Shown: one piece after another, positions 15,297 to 23,795 of the stretch
Layout of the letters: each line of letters begins with the position of its first letter
Numbering within the stretch: position 1 is the first letter of the stretch
DNA from: CAZEHS01 sp964649745
GTDB lineage: Bacteria; Bacillota; Clostridia; Peptostreptococcales; Acidaminobacteraceae
DNA length: 64,000 bases
NCBI GenBank assembly: GCA_964649745.1
Contig: CAZYQI010000015.1
Span: 1 to 64,000, forward strand
Direction: 5' to 3'
Made by a program: the position numbers and the translations under genes
Notes under the pieces: model-generated
The model's input: only the letters and a program-made list of their open reading frames with translations
The model's database searches: none
Told to the model about the DNA's origin: nothing

Positions 15297-15332
15297 AGAA
15301 AGACCCCCATTGTTTCCAATGAAAGTCTTTCT
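15297..15332. promoter_or_regulatory. Hairpin over the rep ribosome binding site
   Basis: AGAAAGAC (15297-15304) pairs with GTCTTTCT (15325-15332), with an inner CATTG/CAATG stem. The ribosome binding site of rep (minus strand, 15304-15308) lies in the internal loop. It could repress Rep translation or be the nick-site hairpin of a rolling-circle origin. Confidence 0.5.
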
Positions 15333-15386
15333 GTGAACGCAGCTGTGCTATCCCCTATTTTATCCACCCTTCAACAGTTTAAATGT

Positions 15387-15406
15387 TATACATTTAACAA
15401 CTAGTT
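15387..15406 (+). repeat. Putative att site, right copy
   Basis: TATACATTTAACAACTAGTT, the partner of 6757-6776. It is part of an inverted repeat TTAAATGT-tat-ACATTTAA (15380-15398), as expected for a recombinase core site. It lies 88 bp from the stop codon of the SIR2 gene. Confidence 0.55.
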
Positions 15407-15493
15407 AATGGTTTTAGACAGAGCGGTCTTCCCTTAAAACACTGACGCCTTGTACAATCAACCAAATGTTTGAGTAGATAATTATGTGCATAC

Positions 15494-18400
15494 TCAACTC
15501 ATTTCTAAAACGGCTTCTCTCAATTCTGTCGCCTTATCATATCCCCCTGACTTCAGCAATTCACATGTTACTAGCAAATCTGCCTTGATAGCTTTTCCAA
15601 TAAGGGTCCTTACCATCTTATCTACCATACTATAATTACTTAAACCATCATGTGCGATTCGTAGAAGTACGTTTAGCATATGACATGACTTCTCTGGGTT
15701 TGCAGACAACGGACCAGAATTTGCAAGTTGGTATATTACAGAACTGACTCGTATATTTCTGCTTGATATATGCATATTCTCAAGCAAGTCGACAGCTTGA
15801 TCAAATACCACGCCAAATATTACGGGCCATTTTATCAGAACTTCTACTTCTTCATCACTGTATGTACAAGGAATTCCACGATTGCGATGTGACCAATAAT
15901 TCTTGACCCATTTATCCCATAATACCTTCCGTTTTTCCGGGTCAAAATCTTCGATAATTTGTCCGACTTCAGTTGTCCATTTCAGTCGCAATCCACTATT
16001 CGCAACGCTGATGAACTTAAATAACCATCCTTCTTCAATCGGTTGCCTATAACTATAAACTGCGATGCCAGCGAAATGATCTGCAAGTCTATCAGAAACA
16101 CATGATAACTCTGAATACATTCTATCCACGCACTCAATGTAATCATTCATTAGTAATTCAAGAATTTTATCATTCCAACGTCCTGCAGATAGGAAGCCAA
16201 TCCAATAGACTTGCGCACATTTAGAATCACCACTCCACTTGAACCTAGGCATCAGATGTTCTATGGTCCATTCCATATCCAAATAATGATAGTTGTGAAG
16301 ATTGCTCCCAATGATAATACTACTCATCATTGTTTCATTGGTATTGGGTTCTGATAGTATAAGTAATATTGTTTTGTATTGATTAGGTAATCCACTCCAG
16401 GTACTGCCCACCATATTTTTACGTGCATATGCACAGTGCAATATGAGGCTGCAAAATTCTCCAAGAACGCTGCTGCATGCACTCAAGTATAAGTCCCCTG
16501 TATCTTCAGGTGTCACTGGTCTTTCGCTTTTTAAGCTAATAGCTCTGGCAAAGATGATCCCGGATATTTTCTCGATGTCATTCAATGATTCATACGAAAC
16601 ATCCTCAGACTCTCTTCTGAAATAAGAAACCAGCACGGAGATTACTGATTGTACATCTTGAATCTGAGGAGCGACGATTAGGAAAAAGTTAAGTATTGCC
16701 CTCCACTGCTCTTCTTGTAGCCCAGACTGCCTCCATCCATCTAAGACGGCAGTCCAAAGATCCGAATCCCATAGCTCATTATCTGCCAGAATATTTCCCA
16801 GACTTAAACTCCAGTTAAATGATTTAGAAGATGCGTTCATTACCTCATTAAGCAAACTCCATCGTTGTCTTTTATAGATATCCTTTGCATCATACTCTTT
16901 TAGAAATTCCAATAAATCAGCAGGATTTTTTTCGATAAGTTCTTTACTTTGAATCGGGGGTTGTCTTTCAACTGAACCGCTCGAAAAATAAGAGTGTAGA
17001 TCTGGATATTCGCGCATCTGATATTTAGGATGATGTTCGGTTATCTCCTTCAACCTGGCTGAAACCAGTTTGCAATCCGGAGCCCACTTGTTTATAAATG
17101 CGAATAAGTTGTACGCCTCATAGTCATCGTTTTCTTCATCCTCTTTTTCAATTTTGAAAAAACGATCTAAATATTCTACAAATTCTCGTTGTACATCCTT
17201 GTTTGCGCAAGGATAGCACTTTTTCAAAAGCATAAACGACTCGTGCTTTGTTGCATAGTTAAAAACAAATCCTTTAGATGCGACCCATCGGATCTTTTCT
17301 TCCGATGTCGCCGGCAGCATAGTCATTCCATAAATGGATAATCGTTTTAAAAGTGGCGGTTCAGCTGATGCCCACTCATCAATAAGTATTCTTGCTTCTA
17401 TTGGGGAAGAAGATATCTTGTCATCCATTAAGCCTCTTGCTATGTCGATAGCAACATCCATTACTTCGCGATAACGATCCTGTTTGTGCGATTCAATTGC
17501 ACTTCTTCTATAGCTCAGACGATCTTTTGTTGAGTTTGCTATTCCGGTCATTTTTTGAAGATAATACGTTTTTTGAAATACAGTTTTTATAAATGCTTCG
17601 AATCTGTCAGATAAATGGGGTAACCGCAATGATAATTTATCTTTCCATACTTTTGTTAATTCATGCTCACTTCCTTTGAAAGCTATTTCGTAATCGATTT
17701 TTCCATCAGCTTCATCTTTAAAATACATGCTTAAACTTTGTTTAAGCTGAATTGAAGGTGTAATAAGCCATTGAAAGATTTCAACACAAATATCCTCAAA
17801 CTCCTCTACATTAATATCGTTTAGGATCCATTGAATGCACTCTGTATTGCATGATTCATTATGGTTTTCTAGAAGGATTATAATCCAACTTACATGCTGG
17901 CTTGAAAGGTTTCCGATATTTCTCCACATAATACCTGCAATGGTATTCCATAATGTCACCGACATCTTTGACTTCATGCGGAAAAACACTTCCATAGTTT
18001 CATCAGGATAATTAAAAACCATATCAGAGAACCAGTATGATAGCTCTATCATGGTTGTATCAGGTTCTGTTTCAGTTTGAAAAATCCTCAGAAACGATTT
18101 TTTATCAGCAACCCATTTAAGCCACTTAATACTTTTTGCATTTTTACAAAATATACGAGTAGTCTCAAATCTCTTCAGGCAGTTTTCTAAATAGTCCCCA
18201 TCTTGATAGTCTAAGGACTTATTTTTATTTGTGATTTCAACAATCCGTGCTTCGTAATCAAAAATGCCTTGATTGCTTACTACAGCTAACTCATGCACCG
18301 CTTCGTTCATCTGGCTGTACTTATCATCCTCTTCAAGCAATTCAAATAAAATAGGTTCAATGTTGTATTTTTTCCAATTCGAAACGTCATTACTACTGGA

Positions 18401-19048
18401 AAACGCATAACGTTGAGTTCCTGGCGGTAGCGCCCTTGCAAGATAGTCGATTATTGGGTCCGTGTGCCCATACCCAATAAAAAGCACTACATAGTTGATG
18501 AACATATCCTGAAGAAAGCGACGCCCCCATCCATCTGTTAAATACGCCTGCCCAAAGTCACGATCAGTCAATACGAGATAGCGTTCATCCTTTTTTAGGG
18601 ATCCATGTAGATGTATAATGCCATTGAAATTACGACCTAAAGGTAATGCAGGGGCATAATATTCTTCAACACTTTGCGAGAATATTTCTGATGCAGCTGA
18701 ACTGAAGAGAGTATCAAAATTAGTGGTTACAATTCGAACATCTTCTGCTTTGCGAAACAGGGCTAAGATATCCTTATGAAGAGCCGTTGTTTGAGACTCA
18801 GGCTGAGACAGCAATTCGTGCACCTTGCATCTAACGTTAATTCCGCGGCTTTCCAGGCTGCCAATATATTGATCTATAGGTTTAAAAGGACTACTGGAAG
18901 GGTCAAGTTGCTCTGATAATCCCCAAAAACTAGGCAATCTTGCGGGCGCTCCCATGGATACACCTGCCCCGGCAAAAACAACAAGTTTTTTTAGTTCAAT
19001 TGCCTTGAGAATTTCATCTGGAATATCCACACAGTTTGTTATCCACAT
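15494..19048 (-). CDS. SIR2-domain defence protein (DSR-like)
   Basis: 1184 residues. The N-terminal SIR2 domain (about 15-240) shows GAGVS (27-31), TTNFD (108-112), the catalytic His in HLHG (146-149) and GYGHTDP (192-198). The remaining roughly 900 residues are helical and without a motif I recognise, probably a sensor of alpha-solenoid type. Large SIR2 proteins of this plan (DSR1, DSR2) act as single-gene anti-phage systems that degrade NAD+ on sensing phage proteins. The gene is clearly AT-richer than its neighbours, which points to transfer. It lies directly beside the prophage right repeat and is followed by a recombinase. ATG 19048 follows taggggga. Confidence 0.82.
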   Translation of the reverse strand: MWITNCVDIPDEILKAIELKKLVVFAGAGVSMGAPARLPSFWGLSEQLDPSSSPFKPIDQYIGSLESRGINVRCKVHELLSQPESQTTALHKDILALFRKAEDVRIVTTNFDTLFSSAASEIFSQSVEEYYAPALPLGRNFNGIIHLHGSLKKDERYLVLTDRDFGQAYLTDGWGRRFLQDMFINYVVLFIGYGHTDPIIDYLARALPPGTQRYAFSSSNDVSNWKKYNIEPILFELLEEDDKYSQMNEAVHELAVVSNQGIFDYEARIVEITNKNKSLDYQDGDYLENCLKRFETTRIFCKNAKSIKWLKWVADKKSFLRIFQTETEPDTTMIELSYWFSDMVFNYPDETMEVFFRMKSKMSVTLWNTIAGIMWRNIGNLSSQHVSWIIILLENHNESCNTECIQWILNDINVEEFEDICVEIFQWLITPSIQLKQSLSMYFKDEADGKIDYEIAFKGSEHELTKVWKDKLSLRLPHLSDRFEAFIKTVFQKTYYLQKMTGIANSTKDRLSYRRSAIESHKQDRYREVMDVAIDIARGLMDDKISSSPIEARILIDEWASAEPPLLKRLSIYGMTMLPATSEEKIRWVASKGFVFNYATKHESFMLLKKCYPCANKDVQREFVEYLDRFFKIEKEDEENDDYEAYNLFAFINKWAPDCKLVSARLKEITEHHPKYQMREYPDLHSYFSSGSVERQPPIQSKELIEKNPADLLEFLKEYDAKDIYKRQRWSLLNEVMNASSKSFNWSLSLGNILADNELWDSDLWTAVLDGWRQSGLQEEQWRAILNFFLIVAPQIQDVQSVISVLVSYFRRESEDVSYESLNDIEKISGIIFARAISLKSERPVTPEDTGDLYLSACSSVLGEFCSLILHCAYARKNMVGSTWSGLPNQYKTILLILSEPNTNETMMSSIIIGSNLHNYHYLDMEWTIEHLMPRFKWSGDSKCAQVYWIGFLSAGRWNDKILELLMNDYIECVDRMYSELSCVSDRLADHFAGIAVYSYRQPIEEGWLFKFISVANSGLRLKWTTEVGQIIEDFDPEKRKVLWDKWVKNYWSHRNRGIPCTYSDEEVEVLIKWPVIFGVVFDQAVDLLENMHISSRNIRVSSVIYQLANSGPLSANPEKSCHMLNVLLRIAHDGLSNYSMVDKMVRTLIGKAIKADLLVTCELLKSGGYDKATELREAVLEMS

Positions 19049-19110
19049 AGGTTTCCCCCTAAAGCGCTGTGATTCACTAATTTATAAATGGATTTCATTA
19101 CATTCACCAT

Positions 19111-19749
19111 TCAGTGATTCCCAATTTTCTTTCTTGATTTTAGTCCGATCCTGCCCAAAATTTTCTTTCGTTTCTCCAAGACACTAAGTTGGTGGCTAAT
19201 AGAGAGTTTTGATATTGAAATAAGTTCAAGGGCATGGCCTACCCTATCTTTAGATTCTTGAAGCGCTTGTTCTTTATATAGCTTTCTTTGCGTAAGACGT
19301 TGATTATCCTCTTGAATATCATGCTGATGCCATTCAGATACTCTATACCAGTTCATTTCTATTTCTGCCATAATTCTTTTTACATCAACAATTGCGATAG
19401 CTGTAACATGCAGTTCAAGTGCCCACCCCCTATCAAGCGTTTGGTGCATTCCACTTGTTACGAGTTCTTTCCATGCCTCATCTTGAAGATAGCTTGAAGT
19501 GGTTACTGCTGGAGACCAAAGATGGTCAATATCTGGCCCGTCCTGTATGTACTCAGATACACGTCTCAAGACTATGTCGTTATAACATATTTCATCATAT
19601 AAATTTCTTAGAAGAATGGCTTTTCTATTCTCTGCATCAAATTTTCGTTTACGACTCTCATTCATGTTAGAAAGGTATATACCGAGAAAAGCGCCTACAC
19701 ATGTATTTATAAATGCTGAATCTAGTATTGCTTTACCTATTCCGTCCAT
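19111..19749 (-). CDS. Membrane-anchored coiled-coil protein, possible SIR2 partner
   Basis: 212 residues: one N-terminal hydrophobic segment (about 8-27, AFINTCVGAFLGIYLSN), then a charged helical body with a probable coiled coil from 155 to 200 and a basic C terminus. No family recognised. It lies 62 bp upstream of the SIR2 gene on the same strand and just downstream of the recombinase gene. A membrane-bound partner or effector would fit a defence cassette, but this is inference. Confidence 0.55.
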   Translation of the reverse strand: MDGIGKAILDSAFINTCVGAFLGIYLSNMNESRKRKFDAENRKAILLRNLYDEICYNDIVLRRVSEYIQDGPDIDHLWSPAVTTSSYLQDEAWKELVTSGMHQTLDRGWALELHVTAIAIVDVKRIMAEIEMNWYRVSEWHQHDIQEDNQRLTQRKLYKEQALQESKDRVGHALELISISKLSISHQLSVLEKRKKILGRIGLKSRKKIGNH

Positions 19750-19771
19750 GCTACCAACTCCTACACGTGTT

Positions 19772-20641
19772 CTATTTATTAATCTTTTCTCTCATCTTTT
19801 TCACATCTGGATTCGTATACACCTCTGTAACCCGTGTACTACTATGTCCCATTAAATAGGCAGTCTCAAAAGTAGTGAATCCGCAGACCTCTTGTGCCCA
19901 GGTACCAAAAAAGTGTCGTAGCTCATGGGGCGTTATAACACTACTATATTTTGATATAAGTTTATTGACAGATGATCGGTCCAACCTGTAGGAGCCGTCT
20001 TTTTTATTGGCTCGGCCGCTTATAAACAGATGAGGATCATCACCTTTACGGATCTTCAAATACTCACGGATGCCACTAATCACTTTATCACTCATAAAAA
20101 CGATCCGCCGTTTTTTACCCTTTCCGGAGGCGATGATCATCTCTCCGGTCTGGAGGTTCACATCTCTGTCCTTATCAATGTCCAGAAGCTCTGAGATTCG
20201 GGCACCGGTATATGCCAGAGCTGTCACGATGGCGTAGTCCCTAACTCCCTCCCCTTCCAGAATGCGCTGCCGTAAGTGTTCAACATCTTCTATCCGAATC
20301 TTACACGGATTAATATATCCCTTCTGAAATGAAATATAATCTTCGGGGTGAACAACCAAATCATCCTGAACCTTGATGCTCATAAGGTATTTGTTCAAAG
20401 ACGACAATGCACTGAGCTTTGCGTTGATTGATGATGGCTGCAGTTTTCGGGCGTTTTTCATGTATGAGATGTATTCCAAGACATTGCTGCGATAGAGGTG
20501 GGAAAATTCAACCCCATAGTTTTCCACAAACCATGCAATGTATTGTTTGATGTGACCGTTATATGATTTTATGGTATTTTCAGATTGAGTTCTTGATGAT
20601 TCGGCATCAAGGTATTTTTTGAAACTATCGAGTAGGTTCAT
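19772..20641 (-). CDS. Tyrosine recombinase (integrase)
   Basis: 289 residues starting MNLLDSFKKYLD: N-terminal SAM-like domain (about 5-95) and catalytic domain with Arg148 (YTGARISEL), Lys near 174 (SGKGKKRR), His239 and Arg242 (PHELRH), His266 (LMGHSS) and Tyr275 (TEVYTNP). ATG 20641 is chosen because it follows gagga and because the longer in-frame reading has an unlikely Cys-rich start across repeat DNA. It probably mobilises the defence cassette, the prophage, or both. It is AT-rich like the SIR2 gene. Confidence 0.87.
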   Translation of the reverse strand: MNLLDSFKKYLDAESSRTQSENTIKSYNGHIKQYIAWFVENYGVEFSHLYRSNVLEYISYMKNARKLQPSSINAKLSALSSLNKYLMSIKVQDDLVVHPEDYISFQKGYINPCKIRIEDVEHLRQRILEGEGVRDYAIVTALAYTGARISELLDIDKDRDVNLQTGEMIIASGKGKKRRIVFMSDKVISGIREYLKIRKGDDPHLFISGRANKKDGSYRLDRSSVNKLISKYSSVITPHELRHFFGTWAQEVCGFTTFETAYLMGHSSTRVTEVYTNPDVKKMREKINK

Positions 20642-20662
20642 AAAGTTGTCCTCGCGGTTGCG

Positions 20663-20773
20663 ATTATGTTGCGTGGTAAAATAGGCAGTTTGTGTGCAAT
20701 TATGTTGCATTACTATATATAATTCTACCTTCAAAAATGCAACAACGCAACATAACAATACATTATGTTGCGT
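20663..20773 (-). promoter_or_regulatory. Recombinase binding repeats, 11-7-11 core-like site
   Basis: ATTATGTTGCRT occurs at 20663-20674, 20699-20710 and 20762-20773, and inverted at 20745-20756. The last two form ACGCAACATAA-caataca-TTATGTTGCGT, a perfect 11-bp inverted repeat with a 7-bp spacer (20745-20773). That is the geometry of a tyrosine-recombinase core site. The array fills the leader of the recombinase gene, so it may serve in integration, autoregulation or both. From 20774 to 21149 I see no gene. Confidence 0.6.
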
Positions 20774-21149
20774 TAGGCAATTTAAACATGCTATTGCTAT
20801 TTCATAATAGAATTCAAATGTTTTGCTAGTATCTTGTCTTATCACCATGATAAAGTGTTATAGTTCTATAAATGTATATTGAGGAAGTGAATCACACATT
20901 CTGACATTTTCCATGATGCTGTCATAAACGTTTTACAAAGAACAAGCATTTCGCTAATGATTTGATAGTATACGCTGTATTTCATATTTCCCGTACTTCT
21001 ATTGATCACCACTGTGTGAACATGGTGTCCGATTTCTTTCATGCATTACTTTTAAAATTATTTGCAAAACTTAAGAAACGATGGCTTGTAGATGTGATAA
21101 CGTGAATAGAGATTATGGAACTATTACGTTATACCCTTTGGAGACCCCT

Positions 21150-21869
21150 ATGACCGGCATTAAGCTTACGAAGAACGTGTGTTTTAAGATCGTACTTTTC
21201 CTATTTTTCTTAACAGGGGCCCTGATTTTGGGGATAGAATTTGCCCCCTGGTTGATGGATAGGGTCCAAAACCCTGAGGATTTACGGGATTATCTGAGGT
21301 CCTATGGAAGCTTGGGCTTAATCGTGTTTGTCCTAATGCAGGCTACTCACGTGCTGCTGATTGTCATTCCCGGAGATTTGCTGAACATTTGCGGCGGTTA
21401 TATTTACGGCGTGCCATTAGGGTTTGCATTATCCTTAACGGGTACCATGTTAGGTACCGTATGCGCCTTCAATATTTCAAGATACCTCGGAAGCGAACTT
21501 CTGAGCAAGGTGATTCCCGCCGCCAAAATTGACCGTCTCAGTCATTTGTTGAACTCAACAAAAGGGGTTATCGGTATTTTAATCATCTGTCTGATTCCGG
21601 GAATCCCAAAGGATTTGATGATTTATGTTGCGGGTCTGACCCCCATAAAAGCGGTGAAGCTTTTCACGGTATATGGCTTATCCCGAATCCCCGGAACACT
21701 CATCTGGGTTTCCGTCGGCTCACAATTGTACAGTCAGAATACCACCGGAATCGTCATGACATCAATCGGGATCATGCTTCTGGCAGCACTGGGAATTGTA
21801 ATGAAAATGCACTTCGGGGCATCAGAGCCTCAAGCTCAGGAAGTTTCGATCAATGACCATGTCAAATAA
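21150..21869 (+). CDS. TVP38/TMEM64 (VTT-domain, DedA-like) membrane protein
   Basis: 239 residues with about six hydrophobic segments. The VTT core is visible: GDLLNICGGYIYG, then GTMLGTVCAFNISRYLG, and PGIPKDLMIYVAGLTP near the third re-entrant region, as in YdjX/YtxB-type proteins. The family is implicated in lipid scrambling or envelope homeostasis. ATG 21150 is favoured by ggagacccct; an in-frame start at 21081 is possible. It resumes the chromosomal backbone after the AT-rich accessory region. Confidence 0.82.
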   Translation: MTGIKLTKNVCFKIVLFLFFLTGALILGIEFAPWLMDRVQNPEDLRDYLRSYGSLGLIVFVLMQATHVLLIVIPGDLLNICGGYIYGVPLGFALSLTGTMLGTVCAFNISRYLGSELLSKVIPAAKIDRLSHLLNSTKGVIGILIICLIPGIPKDLMIYVAGLTPIKAVKLFTVYGLSRIPGTLIWVSVGSQLYSQNTTGIVMTSIGIMLLAALGIVMKMHFGASEPQAQEVSINDHVK

Positions 21870-21871
21870 AT

Positions 21872-21928
21872 GAAAAAGCAGAAAATCGTTGAGCTCCATT
21901 ATGGAATCCAACGATTTTCTGCTTTTTC
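21872..21928. terminator. Strong bidirectional terminator
   Basis: A perfect 20-bp stem (21872-21891 with 21909-21928) rich in A at one end and T at the other serves the convergent VTT and purB genes. Confidence 0.88.
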
Positions 21929-21938
21929 AGAGGACCTT

Positions 21939-23369
21939 TTACACCTTCAGGTCCACCGTCATATTCAACTCATTCTGATAATTCGCCAAAATCGGTTTTA
22001 TCTGTTCTTCAATAAACTCAAGCACCTGCTCCGGAGCCCGGCCCACGTATTTGGAAGCATCCATCAGGGTTTCAATATCATCCTTGGTCAAATTGAAGGC
22101 CGGATCACCTGCAATACGCTCCAGCAGATCATTTTCAAGACCTTCTATCTTCACCTGCTTGGCGGCTTCCATGGAGTGCACGCGAATCCGTTCATGCAGC
22201 TCCTGCCTGTCCCCGCCCCTTCTGGCCGCTTCCATCATGATGTTCTCCGTAGCCATGAAGGGAAGCTCTGCGCGAACATGACGCTCGATCATTTTAGGAT
22301 ATACCACGAGACCGGAGGTAACGTTAATGGCGATGTCCAGAATGGCATCCGCCGCCAGGAAGCTTTCAGGAATAGACAAACGCCGGTTGGCGCTGTCGTC
22401 CAGAGTGCGTTCGAACCACTGGGTTGTGGTTGTCATGGGCAGGTTCTGGTACTGCGCGATGATGTAACGGGCCAGGGATGCAATCCGCTCGCTACGCATG
22501 GGGTTCCGTTTATAAGCCATGGCTGATGAGCCGATCTGCTGTTTTTCAAAGGGCTCCTCCACTTCCTTCAAATGCTGAAGAAGGCGAAGATCGTTGGTCA
22601 TCTTGTGAAGGCTCTCCGCAATTCCGCTGAGTGCGTGCAGCACCTGGGTGTCCTGCTTCCTGGAATAGGTTTGCCCGGTTACCGGGAAGGATGCCTTGAA
22701 GCCCATTTTCTCTGTAACCCGCTTATCCAGGGCCCGGACTTTTTCATGATCATTGTCAAAAAGACTCATAAAGCTAGCCTGGGTACCGGTGGTGCCTTTC
22801 ACCCCTCGGAGCCTGAGATTCTCAGAGGTGTGGGTCAGGGTTTCCATATCCAGCACCAGGTCCATCATCCAAAGACAGGCCCGCTTACCCACTGTGGTAA
22901 GCTGTGCCGGTTGAAAATGGGTGAAGCCCAGGGTTGGAAGATTTTTATATTCCTCAGCGAATACGGAAAGACGGGACAGCAGCACCGCCAGCTTTCGCAT
23001 CAGGATGTTCATCCCTTCGTGCATTACGATAACGTCGGTGTTGTCCCCTACATACGCGCTGGTTGCTCCCAGGTGGATAATGGCCTTGGCTTTGGGGCAT
23101 TGCTCCCCAAACGCATGAACGTGGGACATCACGTCATGGCGCACTTCCTTTTCGATGGCTTCTGCCCGTTTGAAATCGATATCGTGTATATGAGCCCGCA
23201 TTTCATCCAATTGTTCATTCGTTATCGGAAGTCCCAGCTCCTGCTCTGCTTCCGCCAGGGCGATCCAAAGCTTTCTCCATGTGCTGAATTTCCGCTGTGC
23301 TGAAAAAAGCTCCATCATTTCCTTACTGGCATAGCGTGAAATCAGGGGGTTTTCGTATTTATCGTACAT
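21939..23369 (-). CDS. purB: Adenylosuccinate lyase
   Basis: 476 residues, full length for the fumarase/aspartase superfamily member. It carries the signature SSAMAYKRNPMRSER (catalytic Ser loop) and HLGATSAYVGDN in the N-terminal active-site region. It splits succinylaminoimidazole carboxamide ribotide in purine synthesis and adenylosuccinate to AMP. It stands alone here, not in a pur operon. ATG 23369 has a ggaga ribosome binding site. Confidence 0.93.
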   Translation of the reverse strand: MYDKYENPLISRYASKEMMELFSAQRKFSTWRKLWIALAEAEQELGLPITNEQLDEMRAHIHDIDFKRAEAIEKEVRHDVMSHVHAFGEQCPKAKAIIHLGATSAYVGDNTDVIVMHEGMNILMRKLAVLLSRLSVFAEEYKNLPTLGFTHFQPAQLTTVGKRACLWMMDLVLDMETLTHTSENLRLRGVKGTTGTQASFMSLFDNDHEKVRALDKRVTEKMGFKASFPVTGQTYSRKQDTQVLHALSGIAESLHKMTNDLRLLQHLKEVEEPFEKQQIGSSAMAYKRNPMRSERIASLARYIIAQYQNLPMTTTTQWFERTLDDSANRRLSIPESFLAADAILDIAINVTSGLVVYPKMIERHVRAELPFMATENIMMEAARRGGDRQELHERIRVHSMEAAKQVKIEGLENDLLERIAGDPAFNLTKDDIETLMDASKYVGRAPEQVLEFIEEQIKPILANYQNELNMTVDLKV

Positions 23370-23489
23370 TTTGCACTCTCCTTATTCTAAGACAATATAA
23401 CAAACTTGATCACCTGATAAGTTTAACGGAAAATTACGAATGATTCAATCAAAATCGGGTTTATTATTCGCTGATTTGCGCAAAGAAAA

Positions 23490-23508
23490 ACTGCCGATGA
23501 AGGCAGTC
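23490..23508 (-). terminator. spoVS terminator
   Basis: On the minus strand ACTGCC and GGCAGT form a stem followed by TTTTTC, just downstream of spoVS. Confidence 0.75.
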
Positions 23509-23534
23509 AGATAGTTTTGTCCGGTATAAGAAGT

Positions 23535-23795
23535 CTAGCGCGGCTGAACAAGAAGCTTGATGGCCGTCCGTTCTTCGTTATCAATGACGATGTCTGTAAA
23601 GGCAGGTATACAGATCAGGTCTATACCGCTTGGGGCAACGAAGCCTCTTGCAATGGCTACGGCTTTGATGGCCTGGTTGATGGCGCCGGCACCGATGGCC
23701 TGCATCTCAGCCGAGCCATTCTCTCTAAGAACACCTGCCAGGGCTCCGGCTACAGAATTCGGACTGGATTTGGCAGATACCTTCAGTACATCCAT
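23535..23795 (-). CDS. spoVS: Stage V sporulation protein S
   Basis: 86 residues, the exact family size, beginning MDVLKVSAKSSPNSVAGALA. This small Alba-like nucleic-acid-binding protein is among the most conserved sporulation proteins and typically lies near rny (ymdA) and recA, as here. It affects septation and coat assembly in Bacillus. Its presence suggests a sporulating lineage, though it also occurs in some non-sporulators such as Thermus. Confidence 0.95.
   Translation of the reverse strand: MDVLKVSAKSSPNSVAGALAGVLRENGSAEMQAIGAGAINQAIKAVAIARGFVAPSGIDLICIPAFTDIVIDNEERTAIKLLVQPR

Larger units (their letters stand above)
6757..15406 (-). mobile_element. Tailless, probably membrane-containing prophage with rolling-circle Rep
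   Basis: About 8.65 kb bounded by a 20-bp direct repeat (19/20 identical). All genes lie on the minus strand, mostly overlapping or a few bases apart. Order from the right end: HUH replication initiator, small regulators, origin-like palindromes, small Zn-finger and ASCH proteins, FtsK/HerA packaging ATPase, coiled-coil protein, one-span membrane protein, two small beta-rich proteins, beta-rich spike candidate, small proteins, three membrane proteins, membrane-anchored glucosaminidase, terminator. There is no terminase, portal, protease, tail or capsid-maturation gene, which argues against a tailed phage. A lysozyme plus many single-span proteins and an A32-type ATPase are typical of internal-membrane jelly-roll phages (PM2, FLiP, P23-77, PRD1 groups). 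The recombinase genes lie outside these repeats, so the true element may extend to about 20.8 kb. Confidence 0.72.

Noticed and set aside
6757..15406. Element as a filamentous (inovirus) prophage
   Set aside because: The ATPase lacks the pI/Zot membrane segment and has A32/HerA motifs. A membrane-anchored lysozyme and several beta-rich soluble proteins are not expected in inoviruses, although the 84-aa one-span protein superficially resembles a coat protein.
6757..15406. Element as a tailed-phage remnant
   Set aside because: There is no terminase, portal, head protease, tail tube or tape measure. The genes are tightly packed and intact, so decay is not a good explanation.
6757..15406. Direct repeats as a chromosomal dif site
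   Set aside because: The arms share only part of the Xer consensus, and the flanking genes give no sign of the replication terminus. Left as a generic att-like repeat.
20738..20880. N-terminal extension of the integrase from 20848
   Set aside because: The extra residues are Cys-rich, cross the repeat array and lack a ribosome binding site. ATG 20641 with gagga is better supported.
21170..21184. LexA-like box AGAACGTGTGTTTT near the VTT gene
   Set aside because: It has a mismatch in the conserved GTTC half and lies inside the coding sequence.
21870..22526. 218-aa plus-strand frame opposite purB
   Set aside because: It is the antisense shadow of purB and begins in the terminator hairpin.
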